This document shows positions 28,235-36,874 of a stretch of DNA of 64,000 nucleotides, in pieces. Each line of letters starts with the position of its first letter. Positions within the stretch are counted from its first letter, which is position 1. This DNA is from Methylococcus sp. Mc7 (GTDB lineage: Bacteria > Pseudomonadota > Gammaproteobacteria > Methylococcales > Methylococcaceae): positions 248,001-312,000 of the forward strand of contig NZ_CP079095.1 in NCBI RefSeq assembly GCF_019285515.1, in the 5' to 3' direction. Position numbers and translations under genes: made by a program. The notes under the pieces were generated by a model that was not told where the DNA came from, made no database searches, and saw only the letters and a list, made by a program, of their open reading frames with translations.

Positions 28235-28562
28235 TTTCTATGACTAACCGATGCTCAGCGTCTCCCAGCTTCTTATGCCACGCTGGTATTGGTCTGCTCA
28301 CTAGCGGTGGATACCAAGTGTTCCAGCATTTCTCCTCCTCACTCTCGCCGCGCTCCATATCTGTGTGCCAGAAACGACGCCTCAAGACGATGTTTTTGCA
28401 TCCACAGCATTCATACAGCCTCCAAATCACACCAGATGAAGCTATGGCACGACCAACCTCATCAAGGTAGTCGCTATTTTCAGTCGACCTTTCACACAGT
28501 ACAGCGTGACTGGTAACTCCAAGGCAACGGCTACAGTGAACAGACTCAATATTTGTTGTCAT
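28235..28562 (-). pseudogene. DUF4145-domain gene, 5' part, cut by the IS element
   Basis: From ATG 28562 the frame reads MTTNIESVHCSRCLG ... WRLYECCGCKNIVLRRRF ... YPPLVSRPIPAWHKKLGDAEHRLVIE and then runs into the IS end and stops. Two CxxC pairs form a zinc ribbon, as in the N-terminus of DUF4145 proteins. Joined to the 3' part it would give 222 residues. Upstream, 28563-28785 holds no gene that I can support. Confidence 0.85.
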
Positions 28563-28785
28563 ACGGTAATAAGGGATTACATTGATCCACGTATCCCGCA
28601 GTTCGGCTTGTTCTACGGAATGAACCCCGTTCAAGTAACGCGGGGGCTACGGATACAGGGCAGAATTGTAACGCCGCATACCAGCAGTAGCAAACGTCGC
28701 CAACACCCTTATGTTGGTTCTTCTTGATCGTATCTACCGATAGCCGAGATATTGGCATCACCGCCCACTGGAATTTATCTCCATG

Positions 28786-29607
28786 CTAATCCGCCGCACC
28801 GATATCCTCAACATGCACCCGCATATCGGGAGTAATCTCATACACGGAACCCTCTGGAATCTCCCTCCAGGCTTCATGTGAAAGCGGCTCCGAAGCCACG
28901 ACCACGGCGAAGTAGGGATTCCCCGGCGTGTGGTCGATGTGGGGAAAACCGCAGATTTCGCAGTCGAGCAGGCCTTCGCGTTCGACGTAGTAGAGCGTCC
29001 GGCCCAGGCGCGTGCCGACCAGCCGTTGTCCGTCGGTGAGCAGGACGTTGAGTCCGAGCCCGCGGTGGGAGGGGAACTCCTCGCACCAGGCCATGATCCG
29101 CCGAGCGCCGTCGCGCACGATCTCGAGCAGCGGCCGGACCGGTGCCGCCTCGTGCATGCTGAGGAGGAAATGGAAGATGTGCTCGCTGTCGGTGGAGCCG
29201 CCGATCGCCGCCCGGTGCTCCGCCGTCATCGCCTCGAGCATGGGGTTTCTGATCTCGGAAAACCGGGGGATGGTCCCGTTGTGCGCGAAGGTCCAGCAGC
29301 CGTGCGTGAAAGGATGGGTGTTCTCGAGCAGCGGCCGGCCGACGGTGGCGTGGCGCACATGGGCGATGACGGTGGAGGCGCGGACGCTCGCCGCGGCGCG
29401 TCGGAACTGCTCGCTGTGGTAGGCCGCCCAGGCTTGCCGCTCCACGTGCGGGAGGCGGTCCTGGTAGGTCGCCACGCCCCAGCCGTGGCCGTGGCGCAGC
29501 CCCTCCCGGTCACGCCGGCTCTGGACCATCAGCGCGTTCTGGGCATGCACCAGGGCGCATTCGACCTTGGTCGGTTCGGTGGCACGGAAGCCGTACAGCC
29601 TGCACAT
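28786..29607 (-). CDS. Class II glutamine amidotransferase, YafJ-like
   Basis: 273 residues. Removal of Met1 leaves Cys as the N-terminal nucleophile (MCRLYGFRA). Further Ntn-hydrolase motifs are GHGWGV, HVRHATVGRPLLENTHPF, FAHNGTI and GSTDSEHIF, and VVVASEPL near the end. The family hydrolyses glutamine or gamma-glutamyl substrates. This single-domain form has no synthase part and its substrate is unknown. It lies beside hemerythrin and ATP-grasp genes, which face the other way. Confidence 0.85.
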   Translation of the reverse strand: MCRLYGFRATEPTKVECALVHAQNALMVQSRRDREGLRHGHGWGVATYQDRLPHVERQAWAAYHSEQFRRAAASVRASTVIAHVRHATVGRPLLENTHPFTHGCWTFAHNGTIPRFSEIRNPMLEAMTAEHRAAIGGSTDSEHIFHFLLSMHEAAPVRPLLEIVRDGARRIMAWCEEFPSHRGLGLNVLLTDGQRLVGTRLGRTLYYVEREGLLDCEICGFPHIDHTPGNPYFAVVVASEPLSHEAWREIPEGSVYEITPDMRVHVEDIGAAD

Positions 29608-29677
29608 ATTGCGGTTTGCCTGCTTGGAAACGGATACGTAGACTAAGAGTCTGCCTTGAAAAAGAAAATGGAGGATA

Positions 29678-29791
29678 GTAGGGCGGATAAGCGAAGCGCA
29701 TCCGCCAAATTCAGCTTCGCTGCTCTCCGAGTCGGCTCCGCCGCTCTTCGAGTCGGCGTTGCGGTGGATGCGCTTCGCTTATCCACCCTAC
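29678..29791. repeat. Long palindromic repeat (REP/MITE-like)
   Basis: Arms of 29 bases at 29678-29706 and 29763-29791 are complementary at nearly all positions (GGATAAGCGAAGCGCATCC core), joined by a 56-base loop. It lies in the 259-base gap between the amidotransferase and the hemerythrin gene. Sequences beginning GTAGGGCGGATAAGCG are widely dispersed in proteobacterial genomes. Confidence 0.75.
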
Positions 29792-29866
29792 CTGAGCGGA
29801 GAATTTTCCTGATTTCAACCGATTAACTTCGCTTGAATAGATTTTTCAAGACAGGTTCTAAATCCT

Positions 29867-30361
29867 ATGGAAAACCGTCCGTCGCCTCCAGAGCATAACT
29901 TATTCGACGCGTTCCGCGAGGACCACGCCGTGCTCGGACGGGGCTTTCACGAGCTTTCGCAGTGCCTCCGTGGCAACGATGCCGCCGGCGCGCGCGAAGC
30001 CGCCGAGCGGATCGACACGGCAGCCGGTGCTCACATCGCGTTCGAGGAAAAACACTTCTATCCCGCCTTGGCGCGGATGCTCGGCGCGCCGGAAGTGCGC
30101 CGCATGTACTCGGAGCACGGCAAGGGGCTCGCGGCCGTCCGGGCCTTGCTGGAGCGCGATCCGGGGGCGCCGCTTCCGGAAGGCGAGCGCCGCAGGCTGA
30201 TGGAACTGTCCCAGGCCATGGAAGCCCATATCGCCGAGTGCGGGGAGATGTTCCAGGCGATGGGGCGGCTTTCCGAGGCGAAGCAGGCCGCGCTGTACCG
30301 GCAGTTGACGGTTTGGCGCGAAAAGCATCCGCGCTGGACCGGCCTGCCTACGTCCGGCTGA
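29867..30361 (+). CDS. Hemerythrin-domain protein
   Basis: 164 residues with the HHE cation-binding four-helix pattern: FREDHAVL, HIAFEEKHFYP, YSEHGKGL and MEAHIAECGEMF supply the His and Glu ligands for a di-iron centre. Such proteins bind oxygen or sense iron, oxygen or NO. It ends 18 bases before the ATP-grasp gene and is probably co-transcribed with it. Confidence 0.85.
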   Translation: MENRPSPPEHNLFDAFREDHAVLGRGFHELSQCLRGNDAAGAREAAERIDTAAGAHIAFEEKHFYPALARMLGAPEVRRMYSEHGKGLAAVRALLERDPGAPLPEGERRRLMELSQAMEAHIAECGEMFQAMGRLSEAKQAALYRQLTVWREKHPRWTGLPTSG

Positions 30362-30379
30362 AGCCGAGCCTTTGCCCCG

Positions 30380-31915
30380 ATGGCCGCGACGACGAGGTGC
30401 CCCTGCCCCGCTTCGACGCGGCCGTCCTTGCCGATCGTCGAGTTCCCCGGCGTCGGCCTCGATGCCGCCCAGGGCAAGCGCATTGCAGCCATTGCCAAGC
30501 GCATGCTCGCCAACGAGCCGATGCTGGCCTCGACCCAGATGTTCGGCGACAAGGTCTCCACCGGCGTCGACGACGCTCCCGCGCTGTTTTTCGAAGACCA
30601 CGCCGAGATCGCCCTCTACTCCCAGCCAGGAGGAGATCTCGCACTGCAATACCGCATACTGATGCTGGCGGGGGACGGGGACATGGTCCTCATCAGCGGG
30701 CCGCGCAGCGAGGACTTCGAGGCGTATTGCCGCCACACGCTGGGACTCGGCGGCGTCACCGTGCTCGGCGTTCCCTCGTCATCGACCCTAGGCCTTGCTA
30801 CCCTCCCCGAACGTTGCGCCGCCACTCAGGCCGCGCTGGAACCCATCATCGACACGGCGCGGAAGCACTGCCGGCTGAACCTGATCCCTTACATCGGCAC
30901 CCGCCAGGCATGGCGGTTCGCGGGCCTGATCGCGGAGCGTACGGGAGCCCGCGTCCGGGTTGCCGCGCCGCCGCCGCTTCTCACGCACCGGGTGAACGAC
31001 AAGCTCTGGTTCGCCCAATGCGTCAAGGAACTGCTCGGTCCCGAGGCGCTGCCGCCGAGCTACTGCACGTTCGGGCCGGCCAGTCTTTCCGGGCGCTTGG
31101 CGGCGCTCGCGCGGCGCTTCGAGCGGATCGTGATCAAGATACCGGACAGCGCCGGCGGCGCCGGCAATCTGATTTTTCCTTCGGAACTGATCCGGCAACT
31201 GCCGCCTGAAGCGCTGAGCCGCCGGGTGTTGCGCCTGCTGGCCCGGCGCGGCTGGAGCGGCGGCTTTCCGCTGCTGGTCGGGGCCTGGGATTGCAAGGTC
31301 CTCGCCAGCCCTTCCGTCCAGATATGGATTCCCTCCCGCGACGATTCGCTCCCCGTGGTCGAAGGGGTATTCGACCAGGCCATAGGCGACGAGGAAGGAA
31401 CTTTCGTCGGCGCCATGCCGTGCGAGCTGCCCGATGCCCTGCGCTTCCGCCTGGCCGGCGAGGCGCTGCAGCTCGCGTGCCTGTTCCAGCAGATGGGCTA
31501 CTTCGGGCGCTGCAGCTTCGACGCCGTGGTAGCCGGCAACACCGTGGCCACGGCCCGGCCGCACTGGATCGAATGCAACGGACGCTGGGGCGGAACGTCG
31601 ATCCCGATGACGCTGGCCAACCGCCTGCTCGGCGACTGGAAGCGGCGGGCACTGTTGATCATCCAACGCACCGACTTGAGGAACGCCCCTTGCGACCTGC
31701 CGGCGGCGCTCGATCGCTTAGGGCCGCTCGCTTTCCGCGACAGAGGCGACGAGGGTATCGTCATCCTCACGCCGGGCGGGCTGGAGACCGGAAGCGGCGT
31801 GCATTTCATGTCGCTCGCAAGGAGCCGGGACGAGGCGCATCGGCAAGCCCGCACCGCCGAATCGCTGCTGCGGGGCGAACCCGCGGACGGGCAAGCGGGT
31901 TCCCAGGCCCGGTAG
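30380..31915 (+). CDS. ATP-grasp protein of the pre-ATP-grasp/PGM1-like type
   Basis: 511 residues. The N-terminal half (SGPRSEDFEAYCRHTLGLGG ... LIPYIGTRQAWRFAGLIAERTG) looks like the pre-ATP-grasp domain. It is followed by the ATP-grasp fold with HRVNDKLWFAQCVKELLG, VIKIPDSAGGAGNLIF (nucleotide-binding loop) and the metal site WIECNGRWGGTSIP. PGM1-like ligases join an amino or guanidino group to a carboxylate, often a peptide. The substrate here cannot be told. The start is uncertain, since no clear ribosome site precedes ATG 30380. Confidence 0.65.
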   Translation: MAATTRCPCPASTRPSLPIVEFPGVGLDAAQGKRIAAIAKRMLANEPMLASTQMFGDKVSTGVDDAPALFFEDHAEIALYSQPGGDLALQYRILMLAGDGDMVLISGPRSEDFEAYCRHTLGLGGVTVLGVPSSSTLGLATLPERCAATQAALEPIIDTARKHCRLNLIPYIGTRQAWRFAGLIAERTGARVRVAAPPPLLTHRVNDKLWFAQCVKELLGPEALPPSYCTFGPASLSGRLAALARRFERIVIKIPDSAGGAGNLIFPSELIRQLPPEALSRRVLRLLARRGWSGGFPLLVGAWDCKVLASPSVQIWIPSRDDSLPVVEGVFDQAIGDEEGTFVGAMPCELPDALRFRLAGEALQLACLFQQMGYFGRCSFDAVVAGNTVATARPHWIECNGRWGGTSIPMTLANRLLGDWKRRALLIIQRTDLRNAPCDLPAALDRLGPLAFRDRGDEGIVILTPGGLETGSGVHFMSLARSRDEAHRQARTAESLLRGEPADGQAGSQAR

Positions 31916-31953
31916 GCGCCGTCGGCGCGACCGGGTGCCCGGCAAGGCGGAGT

Positions 31954-32520
31954 TCAAGGCGTGAGCGAGAAGTCGATGATCGCGTCCAGATAGTCGGCAA
32001 AATGGCGGAAGCTGTGGTCCCCACCCTCGATGACGGTCTGGCGGGCGCCCGCGTATTTCTCGACGGCTTCGCGGTAATCGAGCACTTCGTCGCCGGTTTC
32101 CACCATCAGCCAGAACCGCTCGGGCCGGCTGAGCCGCGGCACCTCGAGCTCCGCCAGCTCGGCCAGGTGCCATTCGGTGAACTCGAAAGGCTCGCCGGTG
32201 TAGAGATTCCGCTGCGGCCCCACCGCCGGAGCCAGGCTTTGATAGGCGAAAGCGGCGGGATTGATCAGCACCGCGCGCAGGTCGTGCTTCTCGGCCAGAT
32301 AGGCGGCGTAGTAGCCGCCCAGCGAACTTCCCACGAGAGCGGGAGGCGTCGGGCACTTCGCCAGGACTCCCTCGACGAACTCGATGGCCTGGCGCGGACC
32401 GGCCGGAAGCTGTTCGCACCAGAACCGGTCCGACATGGCGCGCTCGGCCATGCGCTGTCCGAGGAGACGCGCCTTCTCCGATCGAGGCGACGAACAAAAA
32501 CCGTGCAGATAGATGATCAT
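31954..32520 (-). CDS. yqiA: YqiA/UPF0227-family alpha/beta hydrolase (esterase)
   Basis: The 188-residue single-domain hydrolase has an oxyanion-hole motif YLHGFCSSP, nucleophile Ser in GSSLGGYYAAYLAE, Asp in TGDEVLDYREA and His in EGGDHSF. The length and sequence match YqiA, an esterase with palmitoyl-CoA and short-ester activity in E. coli. It lies convergent with the ATP-grasp gene. Confidence 0.85.
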   Translation of the reverse strand: MIIYLHGFCSSPRSEKARLLGQRMAERAMSDRFWCEQLPAGPRQAIEFVEGVLAKCPTPPALVGSSLGGYYAAYLAEKHDLRAVLINPAAFAYQSLAPAVGPQRNLYTGEPFEFTEWHLAELAELEVPRLSRPERFWLMVETGDEVLDYREAVEKYAGARQTVIEGGDHSFRHFADYLDAIIDFSLTP

Positions 32521-32613
32521 GGCTTACATTATGGTGATACGCGGAAAACGGGTTCGGATTCCACAGGCGTAAAACCCGGACCGCCATCGCCGATTCTACA
32601 GGAGGCTGTTTTC

Positions 32614-33642
32614 GTGCTGCGATTCCTGAGTTCCCTGTTCACCCCAACGGCGGCGGAAGACGAAAGCCCCGACCGGGCCTTGATCGATGCTGCCATCGAA
32701 CGGGCGGTCGACGGCACCGACCGCCGCCTGCGTGCCCTGGGCGACTACCGGCAGCGACTGCGCGAACCCGTCGAGCGCGCGGTCGATCATGTCATCGCCC
32801 TGGTCGACGCCATGCCGGCGCCGGCGGAGATCAGCGCGCAGAGCTTCGGCGCCGATCCACGCATCCGGGCGTTCTTCAGCTCGGTCGACCACCTCCACGG
32901 CGTGCTCGGCAAGCTCAAGGACGTCCGGGAGTACCGACGGCATTGCGCGGAAATACCGGCCGACGAAATCTTCGGACTGCTGGTGATGCAGAAGGAGGAG
33001 CGCACGGTGCTGGGCATGGAACTGGAGGGAGACGCCGTCCGCAAGGACGTGGTCCAGGTGGCGGTCAGCTTCTCCCATCACCGCTACATCGCCCCGGCCT
33101 CCTCCGAAAAGGGGACCCGGTGGGAACTGAAAAAGCGCGCCTTCGACTTCCTGATCGAACGGGCCCTGGAACGGCTTGCCCAGGAAACCCGGAAAAGAGT
33201 GGAATTGGAACACCAGCGCTGCCTGCTCCGGCGAAAGCTCGATGCCCTGCGGGCGGGCAACTGGGGCCTCGGGTCCGCCCTGGCCGACAACGGACACAAC
33301 GGAGCGGACGTCGACGTGATGGAAGCCGAGATCGAGTCGATCGACGCCGAACTGGGGCAATTCGGGACGAACTCCCTCGGCCTCGACCAAAGCCTCGACT
33401 GCATCGCCGGCGTTCTGGGCCGACCGAAGGAATGGCTCGATACCCGGCCGGTCGCCCTGCGGTTGGATTACCGCGGGATCAAGCTCGCGGATTCGGGTCC
33501 ACCGGCGGCCGGCGAACTCCAACTCACGGAGCTGTTCTCCGCGACCGGCGCGCGGAGAATCATCCTGCCCGGACGCATCCCCAAAGGGGAAATCCCCGAC
33601 CGCCCCGACGTGGTGAAAGAACTCTCGCGCTACCTGGGATGA
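32614..33642 (+). CDS. Conserved protein of unknown function
   Basis: 342 residues from GTG 32614, chosen because AGGAGG lies 8 bases upstream. No signal peptide or membrane helix. It is mostly helical, with coiled-coil tendency around 195-225 (ERLAQETRKRVELEHQRCLLRRKLDAL) and a cluster GLLVMQKEERTVLGMELEGD near residue 125. The C-terminus ends RRIILPGRIPKGEIPDRPDVV. I do not recognise the family; it is a single gene divergent from yqiA. Confidence 0.6.
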   Translation: MLRFLSSLFTPTAAEDESPDRALIDAAIERAVDGTDRRLRALGDYRQRLREPVERAVDHVIALVDAMPAPAEISAQSFGADPRIRAFFSSVDHLHGVLGKLKDVREYRRHCAEIPADEIFGLLVMQKEERTVLGMELEGDAVRKDVVQVAVSFSHHRYIAPASSEKGTRWELKKRAFDFLIERALERLAQETRKRVELEHQRCLLRRKLDALRAGNWGLGSALADNGHNGADVDVMEAEIESIDAELGQFGTNSLGLDQSLDCIAGVLGRPKEWLDTRPVALRLDYRGIKLADSGPPAAGELQLTELFSATGARRIILPGRIPKGEIPDRPDVVKELSRYLG

Positions 33643-33809
33643 AGCCGGTTTCCACGTTCTCCGTGAAACAGGATTCGGCGGGTCGGAGATTCGCCTTGCC
33701 TCGGGCGCGCGCCCGCCGGAAAATCCGAGCGCACCGAAGCGCCTGAAGCCTGCCGCCCGATGGGCCCGCGGCGATCCAGGCATCCATTCTCTAATTCAGG
33801 AGGGAGGAC

Positions 33810-34100
33810 ATGACCGAAGTATCCAAAGACACCGGCATCGCGATGGTGCTGTTGGAGCGGCTGAGGACGCAGAGGCTTCCGAGGGCTTTCGCGCTGAAGG
33901 AAAAGGTCGACCGGGGTGAACGGCTGGATGACGGCGATTTGGCGTTCCTCCACGAAGTGTTCGAAACCGCGGAACAAATCAAGCCGATGGTCGACCGGTA
34001 TCCGGAGTACCAGGATATCTATGCCAGCGCTCTACATCTGTACAAGGAAATTACGGAAAAAGCTCTCGCTAATAAAAGAATCGGGCCTTCGACCGGCTGA
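33810..34100 (+). CDS. Small conserved protein of unknown function
   Basis: 96 residues behind a strong AGGAGGGAGG site. It is all-helical and charged: RLPRAFALKEKVDRGERLDDGDLAFLHEVF, then VDRYPEYQDIYASALHLYKEITEKAL. No cysteines or membrane segments. I believe related short proteins occur in other proteobacteria, but I know no function. 34101-34278 downstream has no gene and no B12-box that I could find. Confidence 0.6.
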   Translation: MTEVSKDTGIAMVLLERLRTQRLPRAFALKEKVDRGERLDDGDLAFLHEVFETAEQIKPMVDRYPEYQDIYASALHLYKEITEKALANKRIGPSTG

Positions 34101-34278
34101 CACAGCGGGATGCCGGTAAGGGAAGGCATATCCTGGCGGCCCGGAAGGCGTGGAAGACGCCGGTAAATCAAACTGCCCGGCATTTCCCTGGCCCCAGTCC
34201 TCTTCCCGAGGGAGGACGGATAGGGAAACACCTTCTCTTCAGAATTCCAACCCGACCGCTCCACCTGAACGATGAACC

Positions 34279-35220
34279 ATGGAATCCAGCCCGGAAAAAG
34301 CTGCTGAGTTGTTCCTCATACCCGTGGCCATCGTCATCGACCACTTCCTGGGCGAGCCGCGCAATTGTCATCCCCTCGTGGGATTTGGCCGCCTGGCCAA
34401 CCGGATGGAAACGATCACCTATGGCCCGCCCCGCTGTTCGGCCAACGCGCGGCGGATGCGGGGAATCGCAGCCGTGGCCGGTCTGCTGTTACCGGCCTGG
34501 CTGGTGTCCCTCCCGATGGCGGGCGATGGCGCAATCGGAGCCACCGTCGCCGTCGCCGGCCTTTACCTGGCGTTGGGCGCCCGGAGCCTTTTCGAGCATG
34601 CCGAGGCCGTCCGGGACGCTCTGCTGAGCAACGATCTGGGAAGCGCGCGGCGGGCGGTTGGCCGTATCGTCAGCCGCGACGTCCTGGCCATGGACGAAAG
34701 GCAGGTAGCCGCCGCCGCCGTCGAATCGGTGCTCGAGAACGGTTGCGATGCGGTGTTCGGTGCACTGTTCTGGTATGCGGCCGGCGGGCTGCCGGGGGTG
34801 GTCGTCTACCGCCTGGCCAACACCCTGGACGCCATGTGGGGATACCGCAACGAACGCTATCGGGATTTCGGCTGGGCAGCGGCCAGGCTGGATGACGTAC
34901 TCAACTACTTTCCGGCCCGGCTCACGGCCGTGAGCTATGCGCTGTGCGGCCACCTGCCCACGGCCTTGCGAGCCTGGCGGCATCAGGGCCGGTACTGGAA
35001 AAGCCCCAACGCCGGCCCGGTCATGGCGGCCGGGGGCGGGGCGCTGGGCATCGCGCTCGGAGGCCCGGCCAGCTACCACGGCAGCCTGACACACCGGCCC
35101 GCGCTGGGTTACGGGCGGCCCGCCGAAACGTGCGACATCGGGCGCGCCATCTCCCTCGTCCGGCGCTCCTTGGCGCTTTGGCTCGTGGTCGCCGTCATCG
35201 GAGGAGTCGCCCTTGCTTGA
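34279..35220 (+). CDS. cobD: Adenosylcobinamide-phosphate synthase CobD/CbiB
   Basis: An inner-membrane enzyme that attaches aminopropanol (phosphate) to adenosylcobyric acid. 313 residues with several membrane helices and the family motifs DHFLGEPRNCHPLVGFGRL, SRDVLAMDERQVAAAAVESVLENGCD, YRLANTLDAMWGYRNERYRDFGWAAARLDD and APALGYGRP-like HRPALGYGRP. Its end overlaps the start of cobC by 8 bases, so the two are made together. Confidence 0.93.
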   Translation: MESSPEKAAELFLIPVAIVIDHFLGEPRNCHPLVGFGRLANRMETITYGPPRCSANARRMRGIAAVAGLLLPAWLVSLPMAGDGAIGATVAVAGLYLALGARSLFEHAEAVRDALLSNDLGSARRAVGRIVSRDVLAMDERQVAAAAVESVLENGCDAVFGALFWYAAGGLPGVVVYRLANTLDAMWGYRNERYRDFGWAAARLDDVLNYFPARLTAVSYALCGHLPTALRAWRHQGRYWKSPNAGPVMAAGGGALGIALGGPASYHGSLTHRPALGYGRPAETCDIGRAISLVRRSLALWLVVAVIGGVALA

Positions 35221-36199
35221 GCACGGCGGACGTTTGCGGAAAGCGGCCCGCGCCACGGGCACCCGCCCGGAAGACTGGCTGGACTTGTCCACCGGCATCA
35301 GCCCCCATCCCTGGCCGCTTCTCGAAATCCCGCCGGACTGCTGGACCCGGCTGCCGGAAGACGAGGATGGCCTGGCTGAAACGGCTGCGGCCTGTTATGG
35401 CGCCCCGGACCTGCTGCCGGTGGCCGGCACGCAAGCCGCCATCCAGCTCCTGCCCCGCCTTCGGCCGCCGGGCCGCGTGGCCGTGCTGAGTCCGGCCTAT
35501 GCCGAGCACGCGCATGGCTGGCGGCAGTACGGACACGAGGTCCACGAAGTGGGGCTCGGCACCGTGGAAGCGCAGATCGAGCGGTTCGACGTGGTGGTGG
35601 TGGTCAACCCCAACAACCCGACCGGGGAGTACCGCGCCATCGAGCGTCTGAAAGGATGGCATGCCGCCCTGCAGGAGCGAAGCGGCTGGCTGGTGGTGGA
35701 TGAAGCCTTCATGGACCCGACACCGGACGGAAGCATGGCCGCCGAGACGAAGGAGGCGGGGCTGATCGTGCTGCGTTCCTTCGGCAAGTTTTTCGGCTGT
35801 CCCGGCGCCCGGCTCGGCTTCGTCGCCGCCCGGCCCGCATTGCTCGAAGCTTTGCGTGACATCGCCGGCCCGTGGGCCGTATCAGGACCGGCGCGCTGGC
35901 TCGGGCAACGGGCCTTGGCCGATTCCGCCTGGCGGGCCGAGGCCCGCCGCAAGCTCCTCCGGGACGGCCAGAGGCTGGCGGCGCTCCTGACCCGGCACGG
36001 CCTGACGCCGGACGGGGGCACTCCGCTGTTCCAATGGCTGCGGACCGATGACGCCGGGCGGCTCGACGAGCACCTCAGGCACCACCTCATTCTGCCGCGC
36101 CGGTTCGAGCATCCTCCCAGCCTGCGCTTCGGCCTGCCGGCGACGGAAAGCGGCTGGGAACGGCTTGACCGTGCGCTGTCGGCATGGCCCGGCGCCTAG
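35213..36199 (+). CDS. cobC: Threonine-phosphate decarboxylase CobC
   Basis: The PLP enzyme makes (R)-1-amino-2-propanol phosphate from threonine phosphate, the substrate of CobD. Features of the fold-type I aminotransferase family are VVNPNNPTGEY, the Asp in VVDEAFMDPTP and the PLP lysine in RSFGKFFGCPGARLGF. The 328 residues start at TTG 35213, supported by GGAGGAG six bases upstream and by the family N-terminus (EHGGRLRKAA). Together with the pduX gene at 48742 it completes the aminopropanol branch. Confidence 0.92.
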   Translation: MLEHGGRLRKAARATGTRPEDWLDLSTGISPHPWPLLEIPPDCWTRLPEDEDGLAETAAACYGAPDLLPVAGTQAAIQLLPRLRPPGRVAVLSPAYAEHAHGWRQYGHEVHEVGLGTVEAQIERFDVVVVVNPNNPTGEYRAIERLKGWHAALQERSGWLVVDEAFMDPTPDGSMAAETKEAGLIVLRSFGKFFGCPGARLGFVAARPALLEALRDIAGPWAVSGPARWLGQRALADSAWRAEARRKLLRDGQRLAALLTRHGLTPDGGTPLFQWLRTDDAGRLDEHLRHHLILPRRFEHPPSLRFGLPATESGWERLDRALSAWPGA

Positions 36200-36208
36200 C
36201 GGCAGGCG

Positions 36209-36874
36209 CTATTCCCCGCTCCCGAACGCCCGCCGGTTCCAGCGGTTTTCGAAGACCATATCCTCGAGGTCATGGCGCTGTTCCCAGCCCGCCGATTCCA
36301 GCATGGGGCGGGGGTAGAAGGACTCGACATGCCCCAGGCAAAGCAGCGCCACCGGTTTGCCGCCCGGCGGAATCTCCAGCATCCCGGCCAATTCCACCGG
36401 ATCGAAGAACGACACCCAGCCCATCCCCAAGCCCTCCGCGCGGGCCGCCAGCCAGAGGTTCTGGATGGCGCAGGCGAGCGAGGCCAAGTCCATCTCGGGG
36501 AGGGTACGGCGCCCGAAGACGTGCCGGTCGCGGCCGTCGACCAGCACCGCCACCAGGAGCTCGCCGCATTCGAGAATACCCTCGATTTTGAGCTTCCAGA
36601 ACTCGTCCACCCTGTCGCCCAAGGCTTCGGCGGTGCGCCGGCGTTCGGTCTCCACCAGCGCGTGGATGCGTTCGCGCAAGCTCCGGTCGGTGATGCGGAT
36701 GAAGCGCCAGGGCTGCATGAAGCCCACGCTGGGCGCCTGATGGGCGGCCGTCAGCAGGCGCCGCAGCATCGTGGGGTCGACCGGATCGGGCCTGAAATGG
36801 CGCATGTCGCGCCGCTCGTAGATGGCGCGGTAGACCGCGGCGGTCTCCTCCGGCGAAAAAGCCTGATCCGTCAT
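36209..36874 (-). CDS. bluB: 5,6-dimethylbenzimidazole synthase BluB
   Basis: Uses oxygen to break down FMNH2 and form dimethylbenzimidazole, the lower ligand of B12. 221 residues of the nitroreductase fold with YERRDMRHFRPDPV, AHQAPSVGFMQPWRFI, LWLAARAEGLGMGWVSFFDP and CLGHVESFYPRPML, typical of BluB. ATG 36874 overlaps the cobB stop (ATGA). It is the last gene of the riboswitch operon. Confidence 0.93.
   Translation of the reverse strand: MTDQAFSPEETAAVYRAIYERRDMRHFRPDPVDPTMLRRLLTAAHQAPSVGFMQPWRFIRITDRSLRERIHALVETERRRTAEALGDRVDEFWKLKIEGILECGELLVAVLVDGRDRHVFGRRTLPEMDLASLACAIQNLWLAARAEGLGMGWVSFFDPVELAGMLEIPPGGKPVALLCLGHVESFYPRPMLESAGWEQRHDLEDMVFENRWNRRAFGSGE

Noticed and set aside
34101-34278. 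Possible second cobalamin riboswitch before cobD
   Set aside because: The stretch has GGGAA-like and hairpin sequences but no GCCACTG box, no CCCGCNAC core and no AGACC end.
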